64,000 bases of DNA, from positions 55,393-119,392 of the IMG/VR virus record IMGVR_UViG_3300033545_000001. One strand, written 5' to 3'. The position numbers and the translations under genes were made by a program. This DNA is from a virus. A model generated the notes under the pieces. The model saw only the letters and a list, made by a program, of their open reading frames with translations, was not told the DNA's origin and ran no database searches. Shown here one piece after another: positions 40,836 to 50,610 of this stretch (its first letter is position 1; every line of letters starts with the position of its first letter).

Positions 40836-43832
40836 ATGACTACTATCACTTCTAGTGATGCCTCCAATGCGACTGTTGATTCAGCGAGTGTCATATCAGG
40901 TAGCTTAATAACTAGTTCGGATACCTTTAATAGCACAGTAGATGTTGCTGGTCAGTCAGAAAACACTGGCCGTGCCAATAACATTGAGTATGCTGCTGCT
41001 ATTCCAGGCTCACTTCCAGGCACATTCACCACTTATGGTTTGAATAACTCTAACCATGCAGGCTCTCAGTTTTATATTCCTGGATTTGAAGCTAGTCTTC
41101 CTACAACACTCCCTTTTGTCTTTGACAACTATTGCGGGCCTGCCAATGGTCCCCTATCTCCTAATTACATAACTGAAGTAGGCTGGGAATTAAAAGTATT
41201 CTCAGGCAATGGCTATAATTACATGACAACAATTCCTCGCTATCAATCACTGTCATTCAACTTTGAAGTAAGTAATGAGGGCTCCGGGCAGTTAGTAATC
41301 GATAGGAATGATCCTATTTTTACTCAGATACTTGGTACAGGTGGCCCTGGCACTGATTTGATGGACTATGAGAATTTCTGGCAATGTCTTTACAATGGTG
41401 AGCCAGTATTCGAGTTCTTGGGGACTACTATAGATGAAGTGTTTGTTGACGCATCTTCAGAGCAGCAGCCTATTACCATATCAGGTGCTGGTACTGGACG
41501 CTGCCTGTCTTGGGCCTGTACCCAGCCTCCAGGGTTCCCAAATGTTGTATACAAGCTAGCTGCTTTAACAGACACTTTTCAGTTGACTGAGATTGATACT
41601 CAGACATGGAATCTTACACGTACAGCTGATATTACTGCTGGAAATGTATATGTTGATCTAACTAATAGTGCCGCTGCTGTGAATGGGTCAATGAATTCAT
41701 TCTTGACATCCCCGGCTCTGTCTGCTGGATACTACAATGCATCATCTTCAGCCCTGTCTGCTCAGATTACCCCTCTTAACATGCCAAATCAGCCTGCCAA
41801 TTTAGTGGCTAATGGCTCATTCACTCTGGGTATATCAGGCTGGGATACAGGATCAAGTGCGGTACAGGCTGCTGGAGCCATTGCTACACTCAATACAACT
41901 GAGTCATATCAAGATAGTACTGGGTATTCAGCAAGTGTTGTTACAAGTGCTATTAATCAAGGTATTGAACAGACAGTACCAGCTTTACAGCCTAACACTA
42001 ACTACACAATGACTGCTTGGGTTTATCAGTCAGTGGGTTCTCCAACTATTCAGATAAAGATGTACGACTCTACTAATTCTGTAGCTAGCTTTCCAACTAC
42101 TACTATTGAAACAGTAGGGCAGTGGAATCTTATACAGTGTTCTATTTTAACTGGTGCTCATGCCAACGTTAATTTGATATGCTCTATCAACACAGGAAGC
42201 GCTGTAAACTCATTCCTTGTAGATAATGTTAATTTATTCTCATTCACTCCATACACTTCCAGTGCTATGATTCTGTACTCTCAAAGTGATCCAAATGACT
42301 ATGTTATGATGGAGCTTGACTTCTTCAATCCTGGCAGTCACTTCTGGGCTCAAATTGTCACTGATGGAAGTACGTCAAGTGTGACTCTGGCTTCTACTTA
42401 TGATACTGTAGAGCACATGTACTGGAGAGTTAGAGAATACAGTGATATATTCTACTTTGACTCAGCTCCAGATGGCTCTACGTGGACTAACATGGGATCC
42501 CTACCGCATAGTTGGAGTACAGCTGAAGTATCTGTGTCATTTACTACATGGTATCACGGAGCATATGGAGCTACTCCAGATTTTACTCCTATGGAAATTT
42601 CTAACATAAACAGCTCTAGTTCTACTCCTATTGTACAAGGTAATGGCTCAACAGCTACCAGCGTAAATGAAGGATCTACTGCTTCTGGAAGCTACAATCT
42701 CAACTCGGCTAACCTTGTAGGATTGCAGAATGCTTACATTGAAATTCCCAATGCTGCTCTCTGGTTAGATCTTCTTAATCAGAGTCAGACTAGAGGTACT
42801 ATCCCATTCATCAATCCAACCTTCTCAGTTACTGCCGACTCAGCTGGGACAGTGTGGACAGACCAAGCTTCGTTGGTTATTAGCAACGGATCTGACCTTG
42901 AAACTCAGTTAGAAGCATCTGTTACTGCTTTCAATGGGGACTGGGTTATGTATCCTGGCTTCCAGCTGTATGTAGGTAATGATGGAATATTGGGAAATAA
43001 CCTATCCTCAGATATCATCTTCTACTCCAGCGGACACATTGTAGATCATGAACGCACACGTGTTCGTGATCAGGTCTACAACTACATTGTGGCATCTGAT
43101 GGAACAGGTAATCTGACTTACCAGACAAGTCCTACTTCAACCTCTCAGTGGACTCAACGAGAGAACTTTGTTCAGTCATCACAGGCTACAGACATTGGTA
43201 CTCTACAGCAAATGGCTGCTGCTGCTATTCAAGAATTTCAGAGTGAGACTGCTCAGCGTACTTTGACTGTTCCTCCTAAACTGCCAGGACGTACAGTATT
43301 CGTAGATTACCAGCTTGGGGACTGGATTGGAGTGCAGAATCCTAATCTTAGTACTATTGATTCAGTGAGAGTAGTAGGAATTGCTATCTCTATCGATGGT
43401 ACTCAGGACTATGTAACTATGGAACTGACTCTTGAGACACGTATACAGCTTCTTATCGAGCGTATGAATGTTCTTCTACAGAAGATTGGCGCCAACGCAG
43501 ATGCTCAGGTTATCGCTGCTCCTGGAGCTGTGTCTCAGTTCATTCAGCAGTCTATCAATCAGACTGCTGTAAACACATATACTCAGGTACTTGGTGATGG
43601 AAGTACCACAAGCTTCTACATTGGACATGGCCTAGGAACTCAGAATGTTACTGTCACTCTACGCAATAATTCTACTGGCACTATGTACTATCCCCAGACA
43701 GCCGCTGTAGGAGCAAGCACTACGCCAGGGCTGTACAATGTTGTATCTCAGTCATTGAATCAGGTGGAGATTGTATTCAGTACTGCTCTTCCGCCTACTG
43801 TGAATGAATACACGATAGTAATAAAGTCCTGA
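40836..43832 (+). CDS. Large baseplate/tail tip protein
   Basis: A 998-residue protein. The N-terminal third resembles tail-tip hub proteins (YNYMTTIPRYQSLSFNFEVS, PVFEFLGTTIDEVFV). The middle part has a jelly-roll carbohydrate-binding-like domain (NLVANGSFTLGISGWDTGSS to FLVDNVNLFSF). Later segments resume hub character (TVFVDYQLGDWIGVQNPNL), and the C-terminus carries a small beta module (GDGSTTSFYIGHGLGTQNVT). It probably links the distal tail to spikes and binds cell-surface sugars. Confidence 0.65.
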   Translation: MTTITSSDASNATVDSASVISGSLITSSDTFNSTVDVAGQSENTGRANNIEYAAAIPGSLPGTFTTYGLNNSNHAGSQFYIPGFEASLPTTLPFVFDNYCGPANGPLSPNYITEVGWELKVFSGNGYNYMTTIPRYQSLSFNFEVSNEGSGQLVIDRNDPIFTQILGTGGPGTDLMDYENFWQCLYNGEPVFEFLGTTIDEVFVDASSEQQPITISGAGTGRCLSWACTQPPGFPNVVYKLAALTDTFQLTEIDTQTWNLTRTADITAGNVYVDLTNSAAAVNGSMNSFLTSPALSAGYYNASSSALSAQITPLNMPNQPANLVANGSFTLGISGWDTGSSAVQAAGAIATLNTTESYQDSTGYSASVVTSAINQGIEQTVPALQPNTNYTMTAWVYQSVGSPTIQIKMYDSTNSVASFPTTTIETVGQWNLIQCSILTGAHANVNLICSINTGSAVNSFLVDNVNLFSFTPYTSSAMILYSQSDPNDYVMMELDFFNPGSHFWAQIVTDGSTSSVTLASTYDTVEHMYWRVREYSDIFYFDSAPDGSTWTNMGSLPHSWSTAEVSVSFTTWYHGAYGATPDFTPMEISNINSSSSTPIVQGNGSTATSVNEGSTASGSYNLNSANLVGLQNAYIEIPNAALWLDLLNQSQTRGTIPFINPTFSVTADSAGTVWTDQASLVISNGSDLETQLEASVTAFNGDWVMYPGFQLYVGNDGILGNNLSSDIIFYSSGHIVDHERTRVRDQVYNYIVASDGTGNLTYQTSPTSTSQWTQRENFVQSSQATDIGTLQQMAAAAIQEFQSETAQRTLTVPPKLPGRTVFVDYQLGDWIGVQNPNLSTIDSVRVVGIAISIDGTQDYVTMELTLETRIQLLIERMNVLLQKIGANADAQVIAAPGAVSQFIQQSINQTAVNTYTQVLGDGSTTSFYIGHGLGTQNVTVTLRNNSTGTMYYPQTAAVGASTTPGLYNVVSQSLNQVEIVFSTALPPTVNEYTIVIKS

Positions 43833-43866
43833 TGATTGCACCGATTGTTCTTGTGAGGGAGGCAGA

Positions 43867-46617
43867 ATGTCATATGCGCCTATATATGCTGTAAGTCAGG
43901 CCGATACACTGCCTCCTTACACAGCGACGCTTACATACAATAATGCTCCTGTAAATCTTACAACTGCCACAAGTGTTACCTTTATCATGGCTAATTACTT
44001 CTCGGGAGTTGTAGCTACAGGAACAGCTACTATTGTCAGTGCTTCAACTGGACAGGTAAGCTATTCTTGGGGATCTAGCGATCTAGCTACTCCAGGAGTA
44101 TACTCTATTCAGTGGGAAGTGACATTTCCTACTGGAAATGCAACATATCCAGCCCATGGATATAACTATTTAACAGTATTGAACAACCTTGCGATAGGAT
44201 ACCCGAACGTGAGCCCAGTATTCAACACAATTCACAGTAGTACTGCTGCTCCAACATCAGCGCAAGGTGTTAATGGAGATTACTGGTACAACACCAGTAA
44301 TACTTACTTTTACGGCCCTAAGGCAGCTGGCGTATGGCCAGCAGGATTTCCTCTGTATGCTTCTGGAGGAGTGCAACTTGCTGGAGACCTTGGAGGCACA
44401 GTAAGCATCCCTGAAGTAATCTCCACTCATCTGACAAGCGCTCTTCCTATCAATCAGGGTGGAACTGGTCAGAATACTGCTCCAACTGCTGGGCAAGAAC
44501 TTGTAGCAACGTCAGGTACTGCTACTCAGTGGGTTACCAGAGATTTCAATGTGCAGGCATTCGGTGCTTTAGGTAATGGCACTACTGATGATACAGCCGC
44601 CATTCAATCTGCCATCAATGCTGTAGGTGCTGGAGGCGGCAGAGTATACTTCCCTCCAACTGCTACTGGCTATCTTCTTAATTCTACTGCTCTTACTGTC
44701 ACTGTAACAAATACAATATTGGCGGGTGGTGGAGCAGAGAACACCTTCCTTATTATTGGAAGTAGTTTTACTGGTGCTGAAGCAATTGATATCACAGCAT
44801 ATAATTGTCAAGTTCAGGATCTGTCTATTCATGGAGCTTCAGGTACGACTACTTCTAATCCCGTAGCAAACGGAATTGAAGTTAGTGGAGCACGTAGAGC
44901 TAAGATCAATAGAGTAGAATTCAACAACATCAATGGTTGGGCCATTGAAGTGGCTGCTACTAACGCATCGTCTACTTCAAACTGCTTGGGAACTCAGATT
45001 GCTCAAGTATTCGGACAGTCCTGTGCTGGCGGAATTCACTTCCTGGGCAACACCACTCAGGGATTCGCTATGAACTGTCAGGCTACTGACATTCAGTTCT
45101 ACAGCACTGGAGTTACAACAGGAGCAAGTGCCAACCTTGATAGCATGCGCGTTGAAGATTCTTGGGATGTGCTTCTAGAAAACTGTATACTATGGACTTC
45201 TCTGGGCACAGGATCTTCCCTTCACATCAAAGGAAATACTGCTGCCTCATTCAACGCCAATATGGACCTTTTAGGACCAACAACAGGACCTTGTGTACTG
45301 ATTGAGAATTCCACTAATGGCAGTCCTCAGAATGTGCAACTCCAAGGCGGAGTTATTCAGCAGGGAGCTCCTGGATTGTCTATCACAGGAGCAGCTTATC
45401 AGGTACATATCTCTACTACTCGTATTATCAATAATCAGACGCATGGTATTCAAATTGGTGGAACTGGAGCGTCCATCTTTATTGTGGATTGCTTCTTCAA
45501 CACCAATGGAGCAGGTGCTTCAGGCACTAACTATGATATAAATTGGTCGGGTACCTCAATTGGCAAGGTTATCGGAGCTGGCCTGAATAGTAACATTGTT
45601 ACCACAGGCTCAGCTGGTGTGCAGACCAGTATTAACATTGCTTCTGCGCAGGCGGTAATGTTCGATCAGTTGACATTCGGAGGAAGTGGAAGCAGCTCTG
45701 CTACTTGGTTTACTAACACTCCAGCAGGTGTTTTAGAATCTGGTAGCGGTAACTTCAACTTTGTCACAACAGCCACTTTCGGAAATGGTACTCGCTCTCT
45801 TGTAGCTCAGCCTTCATCTATTACTAACACAGCTGTGGCTGGTAATGTCAGTGGAACTCAGGCTAACGACAACTGGAGGATCCTGGGTAATGGAACATTC
45901 CAGCTCGGTCCCGGAGGCGCCACAGGTAGAGACACCGTATTCGGTAGAGCAGCCGCAGGAGTGGGTTATGCCACAAATAGCTTGTTGGTAGGTTCAGCCA
46001 CAGACCTCGGGGACAACGGCTCAGGGGAAATAAAACTTGCCAATGCCACAACAGTACCAACTACCAATCCTACTGCTGGAAATTTGCTATATGCTTCAGG
46101 CGGGGAGCTATTCTCCAGAGATTCATCTGGTAATGTTTATCCCTTGACTCTTCTTTCTGCTGCTGGCGGAGGAACTACTGTAACCGGTGTAACAGCTGTT
46201 ACTGCTATAGCTTCTGGAGTTACTGTCCCTGCTAACACATTAGCTGCTGGTCAGGTATACAGATTCAAGGCCTGGGGGGCCGTTACAACTACTGTAGACA
46301 CTCAGACAGTACAGATAGCACTGTATTGGGGAGGAGTTGCTGGAACTTCCTTGTTGAACTGGGGACTTCAAACTCCTAACGCTTCTGCGACTGTTTCAGG
46401 TGCTGCATGGATGGCAGAGTGGGAAGTTGTTGTTCTGTCAACAACTTCTCTGGCAGTTTCGGGCTGGGATGGCCTTAATTACTACTTCAGTTCTTTGACT
46501 GAAAATAACGAGGCTATTACTAGCACATCTTCCGAGCAGTTTGTTGTGGGAGTAACTCCTTCAGCAACAGCTTTGTCCATTACATGCGCAGGATTCTACT
46601 GCCAGAGAGTACGTTGA
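43867..46617 (+). CDS. Beta-helix tail spike (pectate-lyase-like)
   Basis: A 916-residue spike. The N-terminal 150 residues form a BppU-like attachment domain (TGQVSYSWGSSDLATPGVYS, then GDYWYNTSNTYFYGPKAAG). Next comes a right-handed beta-helix with the classical start (NVQAFGALGNGTTDDTAAIQ, GGGRVYFPP). The C-terminal part is beta-rich and may be a trimerisation or receptor domain. Such proteins often degrade or bind surface polysaccharides; the enzyme activity is not proven. A CCGAT motif lies just upstream. Confidence 0.8.
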   Translation: MSYAPIYAVSQADTLPPYTATLTYNNAPVNLTTATSVTFIMANYFSGVVATGTATIVSASTGQVSYSWGSSDLATPGVYSIQWEVTFPTGNATYPAHGYNYLTVLNNLAIGYPNVSPVFNTIHSSTAAPTSAQGVNGDYWYNTSNTYFYGPKAAGVWPAGFPLYASGGVQLAGDLGGTVSIPEVISTHLTSALPINQGGTGQNTAPTAGQELVATSGTATQWVTRDFNVQAFGALGNGTTDDTAAIQSAINAVGAGGGRVYFPPTATGYLLNSTALTVTVTNTILAGGGAENTFLIIGSSFTGAEAIDITAYNCQVQDLSIHGASGTTTSNPVANGIEVSGARRAKINRVEFNNINGWAIEVAATNASSTSNCLGTQIAQVFGQSCAGGIHFLGNTTQGFAMNCQATDIQFYSTGVTTGASANLDSMRVEDSWDVLLENCILWTSLGTGSSLHIKGNTAASFNANMDLLGPTTGPCVLIENSTNGSPQNVQLQGGVIQQGAPGLSITGAAYQVHISTTRIINNQTHGIQIGGTGASIFIVDCFFNTNGAGASGTNYDINWSGTSIGKVIGAGLNSNIVTTGSAGVQTSINIASAQAVMFDQLTFGGSGSSSATWFTNTPAGVLESGSGNFNFVTTATFGNGTRSLVAQPSSITNTAVAGNVSGTQANDNWRILGNGTFQLGPGGATGRDTVFGRAAAGVGYATNSLLVGSATDLGDNGSGEIKLANATTVPTTNPTAGNLLYASGGELFSRDSSGNVYPLTLLSAAGGGTTVTGVTAVTAIASGVTVPANTLAAGQVYRFKAWGAVTTTVDTQTVQIALYWGGVAGTSLLNWGLQTPNASATVSGAAWMAEWEVVVLSTTSLAVSGWDGLNYYFSSLTENNEAITSTSSEQFVVGVTPSATALSITCAGFYCQRVR

Positions 46618-46646
46618 TATGACTTTGTGTGAGAGGAGAAGGTAGT

Positions 46647-48059
46647 ATGGCACCTAGTACATTCTACATTTCTCAAGGCGCTACCGCTCCTGCCATTACT
46701 GCTACTCTTATAGATCAGTATGGCAATGTTGCCAATCTGACAGGAGCGTCTGTCAGCTTCGTGATGACTAATGCCTTCTATGGTAACGCTGTTAATGCAG
46801 CAGCTACTATTGTAAATGCTGGAGCAGGCCAGGTAAGCTATTCTTGGGGTACTACAGATACAACCAATCCTGGATTATTCAGTTGTCAGTGGCAGGTAAT
46901 ATTCTCAAGCGGTGCTCAAGAGACATATCCTCAAGGATATTATAATCAGGTATCTATTTCCCCAGCATTGAATAATGGTTTCCCAGATATTATTGAGCCT
47001 TCTGTCATATTCAACACCATCTGGAACAGTATCTCGGCACCTACTTCTATTCAAGGGAACAACGGAGACTTTTGGTACGATACTGTTACTGGATATTTCT
47101 ATGGACCTAAAGCTATGGGGACTTGGCCAGCTGGAAACTTGATCAGTCCTGCCACTATTCCTCTTAATCAATTTGCTGCTCCAACAGGCAATTTGAACAT
47201 GGCCAATTTCAGTATTATCAACTTGGCTGACAATAATTTTGTAGGCTCTGTAAATACTTCTCAGGTAATCTCAGCTTTAGTTACTGGAGATGCTAACTCT
47301 CGTTGGCAGGTACAAGCTTCTGGAGCGATGAATTGGGGTCCTGGTAATGCTTCTACTGATACTAACCTGTATCGCGCAGTAGCAGGAACACTTAAAACAG
47401 ACGACAGTTTGTCTATTGGAAATCAGCTGACAGTAGCATCTTTCTCTACTTTCAATAACACAGTGACAGCTAATGCCCAGGTGGCATCCGCTAGAACTAC
47501 TGACTCTTCTGCTTTTAATGCCACATATACTACAACTTCAAATGTTACAAATGCAGCCTTTGCCTATACGGCAGTTGCCAGCACTGGACGCTTCCTGTCC
47601 ACAGCGGTAACTGCCGATACTGTAGGTAGGTTCTCAGTTGATGTAAATGGAGCTATGAGCTGGGGATCAGGTAGTGCTACGCGAGATGTGACTCTTGGTC
47701 GTACAAGTGTTGGAGTTCTCTCTGTTACTGGAGATCTAGCTGTTAGTGGGCCTTTGTACCCTAATTCAGGTACAGTTACTAATGGTTCTGCTCCTATACT
47801 TACGCCTACATTTGTAGGAGCTACAGCAGCTCAACTTTCTGATACATCGCGCGATTATATGGTGTACCTACAAATAGGTGCACCCGGATCAGGATTCTCT
47901 CTCTTGATAGGTCCTACAAGTACTCCAGCTAATACTATATTTACTAACGCTACTCCTACAGCAGGCGAATTACTTTCATTCAGGCTGCCTGCTGGGTGGT
48001 ATGTAAAGTGGGCTGGAAGTAGTACTTCTATAACTCATCAAATTGCGATTGGGTGTTAA
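46647..48059 (+). CDS. BppU-domain tail fibre
   Basis: A 470-residue fibre whose N-terminal domain matches that of the previous spike (AGQVSYSWGTTDTTNPGLFS, then GDFWYDTVTGYFYGPKAMG). The rest is a beta-rich shaft with repeats such as SGAMNWGPG and NGAMSWGSG. ATG 46647 follows AGGAGAAGG; the frame reaches back to 46629. The two genes share an attachment module and probably use the same baseplate site. Confidence 0.7.
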   Translation: MAPSTFYISQGATAPAITATLIDQYGNVANLTGASVSFVMTNAFYGNAVNAAATIVNAGAGQVSYSWGTTDTTNPGLFSCQWQVIFSSGAQETYPQGYYNQVSISPALNNGFPDIIEPSVIFNTIWNSISAPTSIQGNNGDFWYDTVTGYFYGPKAMGTWPAGNLISPATIPLNQFAAPTGNLNMANFSIINLADNNFVGSVNTSQVISALVTGDANSRWQVQASGAMNWGPGNASTDTNLYRAVAGTLKTDDSLSIGNQLTVASFSTFNNTVTANAQVASARTTDSSAFNATYTTTSNVTNAAFAYTAVASTGRFLSTAVTADTVGRFSVDVNGAMSWGSGSATRDVTLGRTSVGVLSVTGDLAVSGPLYPNSGTVTNGSAPILTPTFVGATAAQLSDTSRDYMVYLQIGAPGSGFSLLIGPTSTPANTIFTNATPTAGELLSFRLPAGWYVKWAGSSTSITHQIAIGC

Positions 48060-48060
48060 A

Positions 48061-48372
48061 ATGACTGAAACTACTCAGTGGACTCCTACTTATGTGAATT
48101 ATGTTGTCTGGTGCTCAGATGCTCAGTGGAGTCTTAATATTAGTTTTATGTGGGATCCCACATACTTAGAGAGTGATTTTGATACTGGCGTAGAGGGCTT
48201 TGCAGCCGCTTACGGCACTTTGCATCCAGTTATCAATATTACCAAGAGTTACACAGCTACTGGCGTGAGTTCTTATGATTATGCCTACACTGATGGCGTA
48301 GGAGCAGATGCTGGTGACGGCATAACTGAGTTTAATGAAGGCTTCTCTGGAATTGAGAATAACCAGACGTGA
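48061..48372 (+). CDS. Hypothetical tail-region protein
   Basis: A 103-residue protein beginning at ATG 48061, directly after the fibre stop. It is rich in aromatic residues (TQWTPTYVNYVVWCSDAQWS) and acidic in the second half. No family is recognised. It overlaps the membrane protein gene by four bases (GTGA). Confidence 0.5.
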   Translation: MTETTQWTPTYVNYVVWCSDAQWSLNISFMWDPTYLESDFDTGVEGFAAAYGTLHPVINITKSYTATGVSSYDYAYTDGVGADAGDGITEFNEGFSGIENNQT

Positions 48373-48797
48373 GCAACAGCAAGCTTGTGAGTACTGCTGT
48401 CTTTGGATCGTTTGACGGGATGACCTCCGCAATGGGGGTCATCCTTGCTTTACTGGCGACTCCTCACGCACTGCTCTTAGGAGCTCTGGGTATTGGCATA
48501 GCCGGTGTCATAGGCATGGGCCTAGGGGAATGGCAGTCGGACAGTTCTAGCGGCTGGAAAGCCCCAATTGTGATGGCTCTGGCGAGTGGCACTGGTGTAC
48601 TTATCCCAGTTCTTCCATTCCTATTTTTGGCTGGAACGCCAGCACTCTTAGTTAGTGCTGCCCTCATTATAGTTGTCACTGCTATTATAGCTAAAGTAAG
48701 AGTTTCTGAGGATAGAAGTTATTGGAAAGCAGCAAGAGAGTCTTATACTATTTTAGTGATAACTGCTTTAGCTGTGTGGTTGGGATGTAAACTATAA
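48369..48797 (+). CDS. VIT1/CCC1-like membrane protein
   Basis: A 142-residue membrane protein with about four hydrophobic segments. The start (VFGSFDGMTSAMGVILALLA) and the motif IGMGLGEWQSD match VIT1/CCC1-type transporters, which normally have about 230 residues and five helices. It is therefore a short form. It might alter ion transport or act as a holin-like lysis protein, but its location outside a clear lysis cassette leaves that open. GTG 48369 overlaps the previous gene. Confidence 0.6.
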   Translation: MSNSKLVSTAVFGSFDGMTSAMGVILALLATPHALLLGALGIGIAGVIGMGLGEWQSDSSSGWKAPIVMALASGTGVLIPVLPFLFLAGTPALLVSAALIIVVTAIIAKVRVSEDRSYWKAARESYTILVITALAVWLGCKL

Positions 48798-48837
48798 ATC
48801 TTTTGATTCCTTGGATGAATATACAGTGGAGGGATTA

Positions 48838-48996
48838 ATGGATAATTACGGTAAGTTCTCAGAGTGTCTTGAGGAAGCTGATCGAGACTTTAGAACTGAT
48901 GTTTCCTATGCGGTTGCAGTAGCCAAGGCTGCTAGAACCATTGCTGCTAAGAGATCTATGTGGCAGTCACGTCGCTTGACAGACAGCCAAAGCTAG
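48838..48996 (+). CDS. Small hypothetical protein
   Basis: A 52-residue helical protein (NYGKFSECLEEADRDFRTDV, SYAVAVAKAARTIAAK). ATG 48838 follows GGAGGG; the frame extends to 48811 without a ribosome site. The promoter for the following helicase lies in its 3' end. No family is recognised. Confidence 0.5.
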   Translation: MDNYGKFSECLEEADRDFRTDVSYAVAVAKAARTIAAKRSMWQSRRLTDSQS

Positions 48997-49005
48997 TGGT
49001 AGAGT
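48976..49005 (+). promoter_or_regulatory. Promoter TTGACA-18-TAGAGT, leaderless
   Basis: -35 TTGACA at 48976-48981, 18 bases, -10 TAGAGT at 49000-49005. The helicase ATG begins at 49012, six bases after the -10, where transcription should start. The helicase mRNA would therefore be leaderless; indeed no ribosome site precedes the ATG. Confidence 0.7.
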
Positions 49006-49011
49006 AGATGC

Positions 49012-50610
49012 ATGTCTCTACCTGACATTCGTAGACTCTTACCATCCGAACGCAACCAGTTGGCAGATAAGGTCAGAGACCTTCCTGACTTCAAGTTGCC
49101 CGAGCTGAAGTATTTCAACAGTTCCCCTTGTGCTCAACATACGGAAGTAGTTGTAGGCTGTAGGAACTGTGGCATTAAACCACGAGCCCACCAGCGTCAA
49201 GCCGCTGCCTGGGCTTATTTGCGCACTAAAGTCCTTGTAGCTGATCAGACTGGTACAGGGAAGTCCACTATTCTTGCCCTTCTTATTGCCATGCTTAAAG
49301 AGTCTGGGCAATTGGAAGACGGAAAGGTGCTTCTTGTGTGCAGAGCAGCAGCATTGCGTCAGTGGACTACAGAGCTTAATCGTATGCTACCTATGATCAA
49401 GACTGTTGCAGCTACAGGAACAGCTTCAAAGCGCCTGAAGATCATGCGATCTGATTGGGAAGTGATGGTTATTTCCCGAGAGACATATGTCAAGGATCAC
49501 GAAGCTTTTAACCATATTGACATTGTGGCATTGCTTTGTGACGACGTTGATTCTCTGGCTAACAGAGGCAACCAGATCTCTGTACGTCTGAAACAGCTGG
49601 CTAATCATTGCCGCTATGTATGTATTGCTAATGCTACTCCACTTTCCAAGCGTCTTGAGCAGCTGCATTCTGTTATGGAGCTGATCGGAGGAAGAGAATT
49701 CCTTGGAGGAGTGACACAGTTCAAGAACACCTATATTCAACAGGAAAAGATTCAAATGCCAGTCAGAGGTGGTCGAATGATGACTACTATGAAAACTAGA
49801 GGCTATAAAAATCTGAATCAGTTGAAGTCTCTTATACGTCCTATGGTTATTCGTCGTACAGCAGACCAACTTGCTGATGTGGATATGCCAGCTATTTCTA
49901 CTTCTACAGTGTGGCTTGATCTGCATCCTGCACAACGTGCTAAGTACAAAGAGATACAAGCAGGCATTCTCAAGATTATCAAAGAAGGCCGCATTGCTGA
50001 GATCAAGCAGCTTGAGGCTATCACAGTATGGATGAAAGCTGCTGCTACCTGTACCGGTCTTCCAGCACTTGGGGAAGATGACGGGCCAGGAGCTTCGTCA
50101 AAGCTGGATTGGATTATGGACAAGCTTGAAGGTGATCTTTCTGAAGAGAAGGTTGTTATCTTCATTCATAATAAGAGCATGGTGTTAGCAGCTAAAGATA
50201 GAATGGATGCTGCTGGAATAAAAGCTGTTGTTGTTTCTGGTATGGACAGCAATCCTACTCGTAGAGCTGAAGCTATTCAACAGTTCTGGGATGATCCTGA
50301 ATGTAAGGTGCTTATAGGTACTAGCGCTCTTCAATCATCTCTTAACCTTCAAGTGTCGAGACATCTGATTATGGCAGATACTTTGCATAATCCTGCTTCT
50401 ATTCAACAGCTTGCAGGACGTGTTCAGCGTGTCGGTTCACAATATCAGACTGTATATGTTCACCATCTATTGACTAGAGATACCATTGAGGAAGGTTTCC
50501 TAGAAAAGCTTGAGATTGAATCTGCTCTCATGGATCATATGTGGGATTCTTCAAGTGAGATCTTCCAGGCTCTTTCCCCAGAACAGATGATGAGGTTGAT
50601 TATATCATGA
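49012..50610 (+). CDS. SNF2-type DNA helicase/translocase
   Basis: A 532-residue superfamily 2 ATPase. After a Cys-pair region (C40, C50, C53) come motif Q (HQRQAAAW), motif I (ADQTGTGKS, about 78-86), a motif II variant DDVD (177-180), motif III (CIANATPLSKR) and, in the second domain, motif V (IGTSALQSSLNL) and VI (QQLAGRVQRVGSQ). The order is that of SNF2-like proteins found in many phages, linked to replication or recombination. The usual DEAH box is replaced by DDVD. The ATG appears leaderless. The sigma gene overlaps its end by four bases. Confidence 0.85.
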   Translation: MSLPDIRRLLPSERNQLADKVRDLPDFKLPELKYFNSSPCAQHTEVVVGCRNCGIKPRAHQRQAAAWAYLRTKVLVADQTGTGKSTILALLIAMLKESGQLEDGKVLLVCRAAALRQWTTELNRMLPMIKTVAATGTASKRLKIMRSDWEVMVISRETYVKDHEAFNHIDIVALLCDDVDSLANRGNQISVRLKQLANHCRYVCIANATPLSKRLEQLHSVMELIGGREFLGGVTQFKNTYIQQEKIQMPVRGGRMMTTMKTRGYKNLNQLKSLIRPMVIRRTADQLADVDMPAISTSTVWLDLHPAQRAKYKEIQAGILKIIKEGRIAEIKQLEAITVWMKAAATCTGLPALGEDDGPGASSKLDWIMDKLEGDLSEEKVVIFIHNKSMVLAAKDRMDAAGIKAVVVSGMDSNPTRRAEAIQQFWDDPECKVLIGTSALQSSLNLQVSRHLIMADTLHNPASIQQLAGRVQRVGSQYQTVYVHHLLTRDTIEEGFLEKLEIESALMDHMWDSSSEIFQALSPEQMMRLIIS

